A stretch of 64,000 nt of DNA from Cytobacillus suaedae (lineage in GTDB: Bacteria; Bacillota; Bacilli; Bacillales; Bacillaceae_L). A program made the translations under genes and the position numbers. A model generated the notes under the pieces. The model made no database searches. It was not told the origin of the DNA and saw nothing but the letters and a program-made list of their open reading frames with translations. This document shows, in pieces, positions 1-8,750 of this stretch. Positions within the stretch are counted from its first letter, which is position 1, and each line of letters begins with the position of its first letter. The stretch lies in NCBI GenBank assembly GCA_014960805.1, contig CP063163.1, positions 1,165,001 to 1,229,000 on the forward strand, read 5' to 3'.

Positions 1-436
1 TGACCCCAGAGGAAGGAATACCCTCAATCGAAAAGAGTCCTTTTACATCCCCAGGAATTAAGTAGTGATGCTCATCCATTAATTTAAAGAGATGTAGTTT
101 GCTATATTCACCGACAACTTCTCCGTTTCGGTTAAAAATAAACATGGTGTTTTTAACACCTTCATCAGTCTTCTTGGCAACAGAACCTGCAACAATATTG
201 ACCTTAAATTTTTTTGAAAGGTTACCAATAAACTGGATTGTATCTTCCCCATGGTGATCCGCGATGTCTTCTAATCTTGTTAAATCATAGCCCGTTGTCC
301 AAAGTTCAGGGAGAACAATGACATCAGGTTCTGATTCTGCAAAAACTTTAGAAATTTCAAACTCAGCATTTTGTTTATTTTTTTCTGGGTTACCGTAAAT
401 AATATCTAGTTGAATGCAAGCTATTTTAAGTTGCAT
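1..436 (-). CDS. mtnU: Carbon-nitrogen hydrolase, omega-amidase type (partial, N-terminal 145 residues)
   Basis: This is the N-terminal part of a nitrilase-superfamily hydrolase that runs off the left edge. It opens MQLKIACIQLDI and contains the catalytic-glutamate segment VLPELWTTGY (about residues 42-51) and the lysine segment GEYSKLHLF (about residues 98-106); the expected catalytic Cys lies outside the window. The ATG at 436 has the ribosome binding site AGGTGGG. It is divergent from mtnE. In Bacillus, mtnU (ykrU) beside mtnE is thought to hydrolyse the 2-oxoglutaramate or 2-oxosuccinamate left by the glutamine/asparagine-dependent last transamination of methionine salvage. The family call is firm; the specific role rests on the neighbourhood. 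Confidence 0.85.
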   Translation of the reverse strand, partial: MQLKIACIQLDIIYGNPEKNKQNAEFEISKVFAESEPDVIVLPELWTTGYDLTRLEDIADHHGEDTIQFIGNLSKKFKVNIVAGSVAKKTDEGVKNTMFIFNRNGEVVGEYSKLHLFKLMDEHHYLIPGDVKGLFSIEGIPSSGV

Positions 437-533
437 GAATTGTCCCACCTTTTTAAATTTTTTCTTTACATTTTGCTATTAACAATATATGATTTGTGAC
501 TAGAAATTCAAGAAATTTTTTGAGTAGGTGTAA

Positions 534-1709
534 ATGATGAAGCATTTTGAGCAATCACAGTTGTTACAAGGTTTACCTAAACAATTTTTTGCATCCCTTG
601 TGGCAAAAGTAGGGAAAGTTGTTGCCGAGGGGCATGATGTAATTAACTTAGGTCAAGGAAATCCCGACCAACCAACCCCGGAACATATTGTTGAAGCATT
701 AAAAATAGCAGCTGAAAAGCCAGCATATCATAAATATTCGCCTTTTCGTGGACAGCAGTTCTTGAAAGAAGCCATTGTTACGTTTTACAAAAGGGAATAT
801 GGTGTAGACCTTGATCCTGAAAAAGAAGTAGCTATTTTATTTGGTGGAAAGGCAGGACTGGTTGAAATTCCCCAATGCTTAATGAATCCCGGGGATATTG
901 CACTTGTTCCTGACCCAGGATATCCGGACTATTGGTCAGGAGTAGAATTGGCTCGAGGTGTAATGGAATATATGCCGCTTGTGGCTGAAAACGAATTTCT
1001 GCCTGATTATAGCCAAATTGAAGAAAGTGTTTTAAATCTAGCGAAAGTTATGTTCTTAAACTATCCTAATAACCCAACTGGTGCTACTGCTTCAAAGGAG
1101 TTTTTTGAAGAGACAATTGAATTAGCAAACAAACATGATTTTTGTGTTGTTCACGATTTTGCTTATGGGGCAATTGGCTTTGATGGTAACAGACCAGTAA
1201 GCTTTTTAGAGGCAGATGGTGCAAAGGATGTTGGAATTGAAATTTACACATTCTCAAAAACATATAATATGGCAGGGTGGAGAATTGGTTTCGCTGTTGG
1301 AAATCAAAGTGTAATTGAGGCTTTGAATCTACTTCAAGATCATATGTATGTGAGTATATTTAGTGCCGTTCAAGAGGCTGCTGCGGTAGCATTATTAGAA
1401 TCACAGCAATGTGTTGATGAGTTAGTTTCACTTTATGAATCACGTCGTAGCACGTTAATTGATGGACTAAAGGAAATCGGCTGGGATGTTACGGCTCCAA
1501 AGGGTTCTTTTTTTGCATGGTTACCAGTTCCTGAAGGCTATACGTCAGAAAGCTTTGCAGACGTTTTACTTGAAAAAGCACATGTTGTCGTTGCACCAGG
1601 TGTTGGATTTGGAAAATATGGTGAAGGGTATGTTAGAGTAGGGTTATTAACAGACCATGATCGTCTGAAAGAGGCTGTCGAAAGAATCAAAGCATTGCAA
1701 TTATTTTAG
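534..1709 (+). CDS. mtnE: Methionine-salvage aminotransferase MtnE
   Basis: This is a 391-residue fold-type I, PLP-dependent aminotransferase. The Schiff-base lysine is in SKTYNMAGWRIGF (Lys242), NYPNNPTGA near residue 179 contributes to cofactor binding, and GYVRVGLL near the C terminus carries the substrate-carboxylate arginine. In Bacillus the mtnE (ykrV) product transaminates 4-methylthio-2-oxobutyrate to methionine, the last step of the methylthioadenosine salvage cycle. It is divergent from mtnU and immediately upstream of the S-box riboswitch and mtnWXBD, which supports the assignment. Two in-frame ATGs (534, 537) follow a weak GTAGGTG site; either could be the start. Confidence 0.9.
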   Translation: MMKHFEQSQLLQGLPKQFFASLVAKVGKVVAEGHDVINLGQGNPDQPTPEHIVEALKIAAEKPAYHKYSPFRGQQFLKEAIVTFYKREYGVDLDPEKEVAILFGGKAGLVEIPQCLMNPGDIALVPDPGYPDYWSGVELARGVMEYMPLVAENEFLPDYSQIEESVLNLAKVMFLNYPNNPTGATASKEFFEETIELANKHDFCVVHDFAYGAIGFDGNRPVSFLEADGAKDVGIEIYTFSKTYNMAGWRIGFAVGNQSVIEALNLLQDHMYVSIFSAVQEAAAVALLESQQCVDELVSLYESRRSTLIDGLKEIGWDVTAPKGSFFAWLPVPEGYTSESFADVLLEKAHVVVAPGVGFGKYGEGYVRVGLLTDHDRLKEAVERIKALQLF

Positions 1710-1738
1710 TTGACAGCAAACTAAAAAACTGTCATAAT
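1710..1738 (+). promoter_or_regulatory. SigA promoter for the riboswitch-mtnWXBD transcript
   Basis: TTGACA (1710-1715) and CATAAT (1733-1738) are separated by exactly 17 bp, a near-consensus vegetative promoter. It begins just after the mtnE stop codon and predicts a start near 1745, about 40 nt before the S-box aptamer. Confidence 0.75.
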
Positions 1739-1784
1739 CCATAGTAAATTTCATAAATGAATGTAAAATTAAATAGATTGTTTT

Positions 1785-1887
1785 CTTATCAAGAGCAGGT
1801 GGAGGGACTAGCCCTACGAAACCCGGCAACCGACTTATATTTTTAAGCACGGTGCTAATTCTTGCAGCATAAAAGCTGACAGATAAG
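1785..1887 (+). promoter_or_regulatory. SAM-I (S-box) riboswitch
   Basis: The sequence holds the invariant S-box blocks in order: the closing stem CTTATC (1785-1790) pairing with the GATAAG end at 1887, AGGTGGAGGGACTAGCCC, GAAACCCGGCAACC, and AGCACGGTGCTAATTC. SAM-I riboswitches terminate transcription when S-adenosylmethionine is abundant. In B. subtilis the same arrangement sits ahead of mtnWXBD, so the salvage genes are expected to be on when SAM is low. Confidence 0.95.
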
Positions 1888-1905
1888 GAGATGGTAGTGA
1901 TAGCT

Positions 1906-1938
1906 AACCTCTTCTTGCTGAAGAGGTTTTTTATTTTT
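1906..1938 (+). terminator. Riboswitch-controlled intrinsic terminator
   Basis: AACCTCTT (1906-1913) pairs perfectly with AAGAGGTT (1921-1928) and is followed by a T-rich tract. It lies 18 nt after the S-box aptamer and is the expected expression platform. Confidence 0.9.
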
Positions 1939-1973
1939 TGCTATGACAAAGCTTATTATTATCTTGATCCTAT

Positions 1974-2101
1974 GTTGATTTCTGCGGAAGGCACGAGACT
2001 CCTGCGGGAGTAGCGCGTCAAAGTGAGACCCCACAGGCGCATAGCGCCGAGGAGGCTCACGGACCGCCCGCGGAAAGCGAGTGCCTGTAGCAGAAATCAA
2101 C
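1974..2101. repeat. GC-rich palindromic interspersed repeat, copy 1 (128 bp)
   Basis: This GC-rich block in an AT-rich gap is bounded by a perfect 12-bp terminal inverted repeat, GTTGATTTCTGC (1974-1985) and GCAGAAATCAAC (2090-2101). Inside are long complementary tracts around GGCACGAGACTCCTGCGGGAG and the CCGCGGAAAGCGAGTGCC end. It belongs to the same family as copies at 8074, 29387, 46689 and 56468, but is a divergent subtype and the only copy here with clear terminal inverted repeats. It encodes no transposase. It lies between the riboswitch terminator and mtnW, so it is transcribed in the 5' UTR. Short reading frames within it are judged spurious. Confidence 0.85.
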
Positions 2102-2161
2102 AGGCAAGTAAAATACAGCCTATGTTCAGACATAAGATTCTTACAGAAATGAGGTACTTAA

Positions 2162-3406
2162 ATGAGTGAAGTAATTGCAACCTATCTAATTCATGATCCA
2201 TCACATAATCTTGCAAAAAAGGCTGAAGGAATTGCTCTCGGATTAACGATTGGATCCTGGACAGATCTCCCTCAATTAGAGCAAGAACAGCTAAAAAAAC
2301 ACAAAGGCCAAGTGATTAGTGTTGAGGAGTTACCAAAAAGTGAGTCAGTTAATCAATATCTAGGCAAGGATGTAACGAGAGGGAAATTAAAAATTGCCTA
2401 TCCGAGTGCAAACTTTAGTGGAGATCTACCAGCGATTTTAACAACTGTTTTCGGAAAGCTTTCTCTAGATGGAGAGATCAGACTTTTAGATTTAGAGTTT
2501 TCTGAGGAGGTAAAAGAACAATTTCCTGGGCCTAAATATGGACTACAGGGAATTCGAGAGAAACTTGGAGTATATGATCGACCATTAGTAATGAGTATTT
2601 TTAAAGGAGTTATTGGTCGAGACATCACTTATATGAAGGAACAACTAAAAGAGCAAGCTCTTGGCGGAGTAGATATTGTAAAAGATGATGAAATTCTTTT
2701 TGAAAATCCTCTGACTCCATTTGAACAAAGAATTGTTGCAGGCAAACAAGTGTTAGAGGAAGTATATGCTGAAACTGGGCATAGAACCTTATATGCTGTT
2801 AATATATCGGGACGTACATTCGAGCTTAAAGAAAAAGCTAGAAAAGCAGTCGAGCTTGGTGCTGATTTATTGCTGTTTAATGTATTTGCCTATGGACTTG
2901 ATGTGTTACACAGTCTGGCTGAAGACCCTGAAATAACGATTCCAATCATGGCACATCCGGCAGTTAGTGGTACAGTTACGCCTTCTGAATTTTATGGAAT
3001 AACGAACCAATTACTACTAGGGAAACTCCTTCGATATGCTGGTGCAGATCTCGTATTGTTCCCATCACCGTATGGAAGTGTAGCCTTGGACCGTGATGTA
3101 ACATTAGGAATTGCTGAAGAATTAACAAAACAAGATGGTAGATTTAAAACAGCATTTCCGGTACCTTCTGCAGGAATTCATCCTGGTTTAGTACCACTAT
3201 TAATTCAAGATTTTGGTGATGATAGCATTATCAATGCCGGTGGTGGGGTGCACGGTCATCCAGATGGAGCTATTGGTGGAGGCAAGGCATTTAGAGCGGC
3301 AGTAGATGCTGTAATAGCAGGTAAAACTCTTCAAGAGGCTGCTGAGGAAAATGAATACCTAGGGAAAGCAATTTCACTATGGGGAGTTGTTGAGGTAAAG
3401 TCATGA
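2162..3406 (+). CDS. mtnW: 2,3-diketo-5-methylthiopentyl-1-phosphate enolase (RuBisCO-like protein)
   Basis: This 414-residue RuBisCO-like protein acts in the cytoplasm, enolising 2,3-diketo-5-methylthiopentyl-1-phosphate in methionine salvage. [10 protein letters not shown] (about residues 168-177; Lys174) corresponds to the carbamylated-lysine and Mg-ligand motif of the RuBisCO superfamily. The C-terminal part has the phosphate-binding glycines [17 protein letters not shown]. The length matches Bacillus MtnW. The ATG at 2162 has a GAGGT site. The stop overlaps mtnX by 4 bases, indicating translational coupling. It is the first gene behind the S-box. Confidence 0.95.
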   Translation: MSEVIATYLIHDPSHNLAKKAEGIALGLTIGSWTDLPQLEQEQLKKHKGQVISVEELPKSESVNQYLGKDVTRGKLKIAYPSANFSGDLPAILTTVFGKLSLDGEIRLLDLEFSEEVKEQFPGPKYGLQGIREKLGVYDRPLVMSIFKGVIGRDITYMKEQLKEQALGGVDIVKDDEILFENPLTPFEQRIVAGKQVLEEVYAETGHRTLYAVNISGRTFELKEKARKAVELGADLLLFNVFAYGLDVLHSLAEDPEITIPIMAHPAVSGTVTPSEFYGITNQLLLGKLLRYAGADLVLFPSPYGSVALDRDVTLGIAEELTKQDGRFKTAFPVPSAGIHPGLVPLLIQDFGDDSIINAGGGVHGHPDGAIGGGKAFRAAVDAVIAGKTLQEAAEENEYLGKAISLWGVVEVKS

Positions 3407-4068
3407 CGAAACCAGTGATTTTTTGTGATTTTGACGGAACGATTACCAATAGTGACAATATTATCGCAGTAATGAAAAAGTATGCTCCTCCTGAGTGGGA
3501 AGCGCTTAAGGATGATATTTTAGGACAAAAGGTGTCAATCCAGGATGGTGTTGGAAAGTTATTTTCATTACTACCATCTTCCTCGAAAGATACGATTATT
3601 CAGTATTTGATGGAGAACGCAGTTATTCGTGATGGCTTTAAGGAGTTTGTTGCTTTTACGAAAGAGAATGATGTTACTCTTTATGTTGTGAGTGGTGGCA
3701 TTGACTTTTTTGTTTATCCATTACTTGAGGGCTTAGTAGAGCCTGAGCAAATTTACTGTAATGGGTCTGATTTTTCTGGTGAAACGATTAGGATTCTATG
3801 GCCACAAGCCTGCGATGAAGGTTGTGATAATGGATGTGGGTGTTGTAAGCCATCTCTCATTCGTAGGCTTTCAAAGCCTGAGGATTACAAAATAGTGATT
3901 GGTGATTCGATTACGGATTTGCAGGCAGCTAAATTAGCAGATCATGTGATTGCAAGGGACTTCTTATTAGAAAAATGCCAACAGTTAGACTTACCGCATT
4001 CACCATTCACAACTTTTTACGATGTGATTGATGTTGTATCGAAAAGGCTGGAGGTGAAACAGCCTTGA
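3403..4068 (+). CDS. mtnX: 2-hydroxy-3-keto-5-methylthiopentenyl-1-phosphate phosphatase
   Basis: This 221-residue HAD-superfamily phosphatase carries the nucleophile motif [11 protein letters not shown] (Asp9 and Asp11), the loop VVSGGIDFF near residue 98 and the Mg motif GDSITD near residue 167. MtnX removes phosphate from the MtnW product to give the acireductone. A Cys-rich stretch ([14 protein letters not shown], about residues 137-150) is notable; it could bind metal, which is inference. It overlaps mtnW by 4 bases, and mtnB starts inside its stop. Confidence 0.93.
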   Translation: MTKPVIFCDFDGTITNSDNIIAVMKKYAPPEWEALKDDILGQKVSIQDGVGKLFSLLPSSSKDTIIQYLMENAVIRDGFKEFVAFTKENDVTLYVVSGGIDFFVYPLLEGLVEPEQIYCNGSDFSGETIRILWPQACDEGCDNGCGCCKPSLIRRLSKPEDYKIVIGDSITDLQAAKLADHVIARDFLLEKCQQLDLPHSPFTTFYDVIDVVSKRLEVKQP

Positions 4069-4682
4069 GTCATTTACTTAATCGATGGAATGAATTAGCC
4101 GATGTGAAAGATGAATTAGCTGGCCGTGATTGGTTCTTAGGAACAAGTGGAAACCTCTCAATCAAGGTAAGTGAGAGTCCATTAACGTTTTTAGTATCAG
4201 CAAGCGGGAAGGATAAACGAAAAAGAACAAATGAGGATTTTCTATTGGTTGACAAAAATGGGGAAGCAGTGGAGGAGACCCCGGATATAAAGCCTTCAGC
4301 TGAAACCCTATTACATGTTGATATTTATAACCGAACAAATGCAGGTTGTAGCTTACACGTTCATACGATTGATAACAATGTGATTTCTGAGCTCTATGGA
4401 GATGAAGGTGAGGTTGTTTTTAAGGGTCAAGAGATTATCAAGGCCCTTGGGATTTGGGAAGAAGATGCCGAAATCCGTATCCCAATTATTAAGAACCATG
4501 CCCATATACCGACATTGGCTGCAGAGTTAGCAGAACACATAGATGGTGACACGGGTGTTGTCTTAATTCGTAATCATGGAATTACCGTGTGGGCAAGAAA
4601 TGCTTTTGAAGCGAAAAAGCATTTGGAAGCCTACGAGTTTTTATTTAGCTACCGAGTAAAATTACTGACTATAAAAAGATAA
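4065..4682 (+). CDS. mtnB: Methylthioribulose-1-phosphate dehydratase
   Basis: This 205-residue class II aldolase-like protein has zinc-ligand candidates in LHVHT (His98, His100) and a third conserved histidine region in NHGITVW near the C terminus. MtnB dehydrates methylthioribulose-1-phosphate to the MtnW substrate. The start is a TTG overlapping the mtnX TGA stop (TTGA at 4065-4068), preceded by GGAGGTG, so the genes are translationally coupled. Gene order W-X-B-D equals B. subtilis. Confidence 0.93.
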   Translation: MSHLLNRWNELADVKDELAGRDWFLGTSGNLSIKVSESPLTFLVSASGKDKRKRTNEDFLLVDKNGEAVEETPDIKPSAETLLHVDIYNRTNAGCSLHVHTIDNNVISELYGDEGEVVFKGQEIIKALGIWEEDAEIRIPIIKNHAHIPTLAAELAEHIDGDTGVVLIRNHGITVWARNAFEAKKHLEAYEFLFSYRVKLLTIKR

Positions 4683-4702
4683 TATTTGGGGAGGAATTTA
4701 TA

Positions 4703-5248
4703 ATGGCAAATATTCATATTCGTAACACAGGGGAACGTATTGAAGGGCATGAAAATGTGGCGCAATTTTTAGAGGAGCAAGGTGTGCTTTATGAGCACTG
4801 GGACACTAATAAACTACCAGAAGATTTACGTGGCAATTGCCAAATTAACGATGAGCAGAAAGCTCAAGTATTATCAATTTTTGAAGATGAGATTAAATCA
4901 CTTGCTGAAAGAAATGGCTATCATAAATGGGATGTTGTTGCTTTATCAGAAGTAACTCCAAATTTAGAGGAGCTATTGAAGAAGTTTGAACAGGTTCATG
5001 TTCATACAGAGGATGAAGTTCGTGCGATTACTGCTGGTAACGGTATTTTCGTTATTAAAGGAAGCGAAGAGCTAGGCTACTTTGATGTAGAACTTTCAGC
5101 AGGGGATGTTATTTCTGTGCCAGTTGACACACCTCACTTCTTTACACTTCGTGAAGATCGCCAGGTTGTTGCAGTTCGATTATTTATTGACCCGTCAGGA
5201 TGGGTAGCGCATCCATTCCAAGATCCACAATTTGTTGAGACTAAGTAA
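4703..5248 (+). CDS. mtnD: Acireductone dioxygenase
   Basis: This 181-residue cupin is the acireductone dioxygenase of methionine salvage. The metal set is visible as HVHTEDEVR (His99, His101, Glu105) plus His145 in VDTPHFF. With Fe it yields 4-methylthio-2-oxobutyrate, the MtnE substrate, and formate; with Ni it gives the off-pathway CO-releasing reaction. The start ATG follows GGGGAGG. It is the last gene of the mtnWXBD operon and is followed by a strong terminator. Confidence 0.95.
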   Translation: MANIHIRNTGERIEGHENVAQFLEEQGVLYEHWDTNKLPEDLRGNCQINDEQKAQVLSIFEDEIKSLAERNGYHKWDVVALSEVTPNLEELLKKFEQVHVHTEDEVRAITAGNGIFVIKGSEELGYFDVELSAGDVISVPVDTPHFFTLREDRQVVAVRLFIDPSGWVAHPFQDPQFVETK

Positions 5249-5258
5249 AGATATAATG

Positions 5259-5293
5259 AAAACCTCCTTTCTGGTGTGGAAGGGGGTTTTTTT
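5259..5293 (+). terminator. Terminator of mtnWXBD
   Basis: AAAACCTCCTT (5259-5269) pairs with AAGGGGGTTTT (5280-5290), with one T-G wobble, and is followed by a T run. Confidence 0.85.
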
Positions 5294-5345
5294 GTGGGAA
5301 TTGCGTTTATGAGTCCTCGATACAGGATAAATAGTGAAATGTAGA

Positions 5346-5675
5346 ACATTATAAGATTTATCGACCTATAATTTTTCGAGAATCTCAATATTGATGTCAA
5401 TAAACAGATTTATCGTCCTATAATTTTCGAGATCCTCAAAATTTGTGTCGATAAACAGATTTATCGACCTATAATTTTCGAGATTTCTACAATTGATGTC
5501 AATAAACAGATTTGTCGACCTATAATTTTCGAGATCTTCAAAATTGATGTAGATAAACAGATTTATCGGCCTGTAATTTCCGAGATTCTAAAAATTGGTG
5601 TCGATAAACAAATTTATCGGGCTGAATTTTCACCGATTCTCAAAAATTGATGTAGATAAACAGATTAAATCTGCC
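5346..5675. repeat. Tandem array A: seven degenerate 51-52 bp units with a palindromic core
   Basis: The core GATTTAT recurs at 5355, 5407, 5458, 5509, 5560, 5611 and 5663, a period of 51 or 52 bp. Each full unit carries a hairpin of the form GTCGATAAA-CAGA-TTTATCGAC and a spacer resembling CTATAATTTTCGAGAT followed by TCAAAATTGATG. The first and last units are eroded. It lies between the convergent ends of mtnD and fosB, contains no credible gene and accounts for most of the 434-bp gap. The spacers repeat too, so it is not a CRISPR. The same palindrome occurs in array B at 39040-39350 with unrelated spacers. Function unknown. Confidence 0.9.
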
Positions 5676-5682
5676 CAAAAGC

Positions 5683-6105
5683 TCACTCACTAAAATACAT
5701 ATACGGTTTTTCTTGCTTATAAAAATCAATTCGATCCTGCAGTGTACCTGTATGAAACTCGAATTTATGACCGTCTGGATCTGTAAAGTAAACTGAACGT
5801 TTATCGCGCTCATCTCTAGAACGACCTGGTAGGACATTAACACCTAAAGAATGGAGTCTCAACTCCAATTCATCGAAGTCCTTCTCTTCAACTGTAAAAG
5901 CAACATGTGTGTAGGAATGATGTATCTCATTTCGTGGGATTGCATCCTCAACATTCAAGGCAAGCCAAATCCCACCTAAATCAAAGTAGGCAGATGTATG
6001 TCCTTTAACAAGAAGTTTCGCACCAAGGACGTTCTTATAAAATTCGATTGATTGATCAAGGTTTGAAACAGAAAATAGAAAATGATTTAGTCCTTTAATA
6101 TTCAA
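5683..6105 (-). CDS. fosB: Metallothiol (bacillithiol) transferase, fosfomycin resistance
   Basis: This 140-residue glyoxalase/VOC protein closely resembles Bacillus FosB throughout. It opens [19 protein letters not shown] and ends with [19 protein letters not shown]. Metal ligands are expected at His8, His67 (SYTHVAF) and Glu116 (FEFHTG). FosB uses Mg or Mn to add bacillithiol to the epoxide of fosfomycin in the cytoplasm, which fits a bacillithiol-making Bacillaceae. It is monocistronic, and its 3' end abuts tandem array A. Confidence 0.95.
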   Translation of the reverse strand: MNIKGLNHFLFSVSNLDQSIEFYKNVLGAKLLVKGHTSAYFDLGGIWLALNVEDAIPRNEIHHSYTHVAFTVEEKDFDELELRLHSLGVNVLPGRSRDERDKRSVYFTDPDGHKFEFHTGTLQDRIDFYKQEKPYMYFSE

Positions 6106-6354
6106 CTAACATCCCCGCCTATATATAGTTAACCTAACCCAATTATAAATTAAAAAGAAATATATGGAAAATAGCTAATTTATTAGTATATAATATTGAA
6201 AAGTATGATAACAATTTGTAATAAAATTAAAAATTAAGAATATTCTTTACTACTTGTGAATATTATGTTACATTTGATATCATATGTACTTTTTCTATTA
6301 CTTTTATTATATGATTAGGGTGGAAGATGATTCTACCACAAGGAGTGGAATGAC

Positions 6355-6987
6355 ATGAAAATTCGTTATAATTATGTACCAAAGAATGATGTAAAATATT
6401 GTGAATCAACTTTTACAGTAAAAGAAGCTTATGAGTATCTAAAAGAGACTGGCTATCGTTCTGTTCCTGTTCTATCAGAAGGTGGTAAAAAGTTCGAGGG
6501 TCTTATCTATAAAGTTCATCTTCTAGACTATCTATATGAAGGAAAGGGATCTCCTGATGCATCAATCGATTCTTTAGTGAAGAATCAAGATGCCTTTATA
6601 TATGAAGAAGATTCGTTCTTTAAAACATTTTTAACGATTCGTCGCTTGCCTTTTATTGCTGTATTAAATGAAAATGAGCAATTTCTAGGGATCATCACTC
6701 ACGCAAACGTGATGGATGTACTTGAGGATTCGTTCGGAATGAAAACAGGTGGTTACACTCTAACAATTGCTACGATTGAGCATAAGGGTGCAATAAAAGA
6801 TCTTGTTACCCTATTAAGGGATATTAATATTGACGGAATGCTTACTCTTGATAATGGTGAGAAATACTTACGCCGTATTATTTTAAATTTACCTGGTGAA
6901 CTAACTCCTGAAAAAGTGAAGGCGCTAGTTGCTAAAATTGAGGAAAAAGAGTTCCGTGTGACCCACGTAGATCAAATAAATAAATAA
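6355..6987 (+). CDS. cbpA: CBS-domain protein, CbpA-type cyclic-di-AMP binding
   Basis: This 210-residue soluble protein has two CBS motifs, at about residues 1-60 (ending FEGLIYKVHLLDYLYEG) and 65-122 (LGIITHANVMDVLEDSFG), then an ACT-like segment at about residues 133-205 (YTLTIATIEHKGAIKDLVTLLRD). That architecture and length match the CbpA proteins of Listeria and Bacilli that bind c-di-AMP. A regulatory role in nucleotide or stress signalling is inferred from the family. The ATG follows AAGGAGTG. It stands alone with an AT-rich upstream region and a strong terminator. Confidence 0.75.
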   Translation: MKIRYNYVPKNDVKYCESTFTVKEAYEYLKETGYRSVPVLSEGGKKFEGLIYKVHLLDYLYEGKGSPDASIDSLVKNQDAFIYEEDSFFKTFLTIRRLPFIAVLNENEQFLGIITHANVMDVLEDSFGMKTGGYTLTIATIEHKGAIKDLVTLLRDINIDGMLTLDNGEKYLRRIILNLPGELTPEKVKALVAKIEEKEFRVTHVDQINK

Positions 6988-6992
6988 GAACA

Positions 6993-7032
6993 AAAAAGAT
7001 CCCGTTAAGCCTAGGCTATTCGGGATCTTTTT
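6993..7032. terminator. Bidirectional terminator between cbpA and the EamA gene
   Basis: AAAAAGATCCCG (6993-7004) pairs perfectly with CGGGATCTTTTT (7021-7032). The loop contains a smaller AGCC/GGCT stem. A or T tracts on both sides let it serve both strands; the EamA stop codon lies in the loop. Confidence 0.9.
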
Positions 7033-7931
7033 CTATGTTTTGTAATCGAAGGATTGAACTTCTTTTTTGGAGCTGTAAAGAAGTAGACCCCTAGAATGAC
7101 GATAACGCTACCTGCTGTTTGAGGAATCGTAAGTTTTTCTCCTAAAAAGATAAATGCTAATATTGCAGTGAAGATAGGATTAAAGTTTAAAAACATACCA
7201 GACTTTACACTTCCAACTTTCTGAATCCCTATGTTCCAAAAAATCATTGCCAACACAGTCGCTCCAATAGATGAATAAAGAATGGCCCACCAGAAAGAAG
7301 CAGTAGGGTCAACTATACCTTCTGAGGTTAACAGGACAAAGGGAAGATTTAGTAATGCTCCAAAAATTCCTGCCCAAAGTGTGGCATTATATGGTGAAAC
7401 TTGCGTCATAGCTTTTCGTGCAGCAACGGAGTATAATCCCCAAATGGCAACTGCACCAAGCATAAACATGTCTCCAATATTAAAATGGAAGGATAATAGA
7501 TTACTTAAGTTACCATGTGAAATAACAATTAAAATTCCGAACAATGAAATTAGCATTGCTGACATCTGGCGAAGGTTCAATTTCTCTCGAAAAAAGAAAA
7601 ATGAAGCAACGGCAATAGAGATAGGATTTAATGTTGATAGTAATCCGACATTATCGGCGGATGTATTTTCTAAAGCTAAAAACATAAGAAAATTAAATAG
7701 TAGAACTCCAGTTAGCCCCATTAGTAGAAGGGGGATAAGAGCTTTTTTAGGGAAGGTGATTTTCTTTTCCTTCCACCAAACAAAAGGAAGTAAACAAAGA
7801 ACAGCAATTAGCCACCTTATTTCTGTTAGTAGAAGCGCTGAACCATGGTTAACCAAAAATTTACCTGCGACAAAGTTTCCAGCCCATAAGAAACTAGTGA
7901 AAAGTAATAAAAAATAATATTTTAATTGCAT
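7011..7931 (-). CDS. DMT-superfamily EamA transporter
   Basis: This integral membrane protein of 306 residues has two EamA repeats and about ten hydrophobic segments. It opens MQLKYYFLLLFTSFLWAGNFVAGK; the second repeat includes AIWGLYSVAARKAM, and the C-terminal part has GEKLTIPQTAGSVIVILGVY. Such proteins are exporters of metabolites such as amino acids; the substrate is unknown. I prefer the ATG at 7931, which has GGTGA about 5 nt upstream, over the in-frame ATG at 7943. It is convergent with cbpA and shares its terminator. Confidence 0.85.
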   Translation of the reverse strand: MQLKYYFLLLFTSFLWAGNFVAGKFLVNHGSALLLTEIRWLIAVLCLLPFVWWKEKKITFPKKALIPLLLMGLTGVLLFNFLMFLALENTSADNVGLLSTLNPISIAVASFFFFREKLNLRQMSAMLISLFGILIVISHGNLSNLLSFHFNIGDMFMLGAVAIWGLYSVAARKAMTQVSPYNATLWAGIFGALLNLPFVLLTSEGIVDPTASFWWAILYSSIGATVLAMIFWNIGIQKVGSVKSGMFLNFNPIFTAILAFIFLGEKLTIPQTAGSVIVILGVYFFTAPKKKFNPSITKHRKRSRIA

Positions 7932-8073
7932 GTGATTCACCATGGCCTTTATATTGTAATTGGTAGCTTAATTAATACGAAGAAATCATAGCATAATGTA
8001 GATAGGTACGTAAACCACTCATAATCTTTTATTTCTAATGGAAGTTTTTCCTTATTTTGTGTTAATGAACATA

Positions 8074-8204
8074 GACCGTTCCTTTACGCTGCAGGCACTT
8101 GCTTTCCGCGGGGAGGAAGTCGAGCCTCCTCGCCGTTCCGTCTGCGGGGTCTCGACCTTTCCTCTACGTCCCGCAAGAGTCAAGTGCCTTCCGCTCCAAT
8201 CCAC
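8074..8204. repeat. GC-rich palindromic interspersed repeat, copy 2 (131 bp)
   Basis: This copy runs from GACCGTTCCTTTACGCTGCA to GTGCCTTCCGCTCCAATCCAC and contains the family hallmark tracts CACTTGCTTTCCGCGGGGAGG and GAGTCAAGTGCC. It is nearly the same sequence as copies 4 and 5 and the inverse of copy 3. It lacks the 52-bp internal insertion seen in copies 3 and 4. It lies in the 503-bp divergent gap between the EamA gene and the Spo0E-like gene; the rest of that gap (7944-8073 and 8205-8434) is AT-rich with no other feature I can support. Short frames on both strands of the repeat are spurious. Confidence 0.85.
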
Positions 8205-8434
8205 TTTTAATTTACCTATCAAAAAGCAACAACCTTTACGAAAAGAGCTTAAAAAATTTGTCGAATTACCTAATTTAAAATTCTTTAAACTATTAATATA
8301 TGAGGCTTTTGTCAAGATATTACAAAAAAACACATAAAAAATTTGTCTAATATTGCGAATCTATTTACAGATATAGAAGATTTTGTAATAATTCATTAAG
8401 TGAGTAATTGATAGGATTAAAGGGGTTGTGTAAG

Positions 8435-8695
8435 TTGGCAAATGGAGATGTGGATGACGTAGGTATGCTTTTAGTAAACATTTCAAAAAAAAGACAAGAA
8501 ATGATAGCAGAAGCGAATACCTCGGGGTATACAAGTGATCAGACTATTAAATGCAGTCAGGAGTTAGATCAGTTATTAAACCAATACCAACGTCTTAAAG
8601 TTCAATCATGTAAAAAGGTGCGTGTTCGGCAATTTTTGAGACAATCGATTCTATTTTTCTATGGATCTAGATATAAACTTCATAATTACCAATAG
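8435..8695 (+). CDS. Spo0E-family aspartyl-phosphate phosphatase
   Basis: This 86-residue small helical protein has the family signature SQELDQLLNQYQ near residues 44-55, preceded by ISKKRQEMIAEANTSGYTSDQTIKCSQELD. Spo0E-family proteins dephosphorylate Spo0A-P and so delay sporulation. I chose the TTG at 8435, which has AGGGG 9 nt upstream. The tail VRQFLRQSILFFYGSRYK is longer than in the shortest family members. It is a single gene with its own terminator. Confidence 0.85.
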   Translation: MANGDVDDVGMLLVNISKKRQEMIAEANTSGYTSDQTIKCSQELDQLLNQYQRLKVQSCKKVRVRQFLRQSILFFYGSRYKLHNYQ

Positions 8696-8700
8696 ATTTT

Positions 8701-8728
8701 AAAAAGCCTTTTTCAGAGGCTTTTTTAT
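8701..8728 (+). terminator. Terminator of the Spo0E-like gene
   Basis: AAAAAGCCT pairs with AGGCTTTTT and is followed by T residues. Confidence 0.8.
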
Positions 8729-8750
8729 TTTTTTCCAAAATGGTTAAAAG

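Noticed and set aside
1855-2133. Possible 92-residue protein on the minus strand
   Set aside because: It crosses the SAM riboswitch terminator and repeat copy 1. Similar frames appear in every copy of the repeat and have no ribosome binding site.
5346-5675. CRISPR-like array with regular spacing
   Set aside because: The sequences between cores repeat as well, the cores are degenerate and no cas genes are near. It is a tandem repeat. The same holds for 39040-39350.
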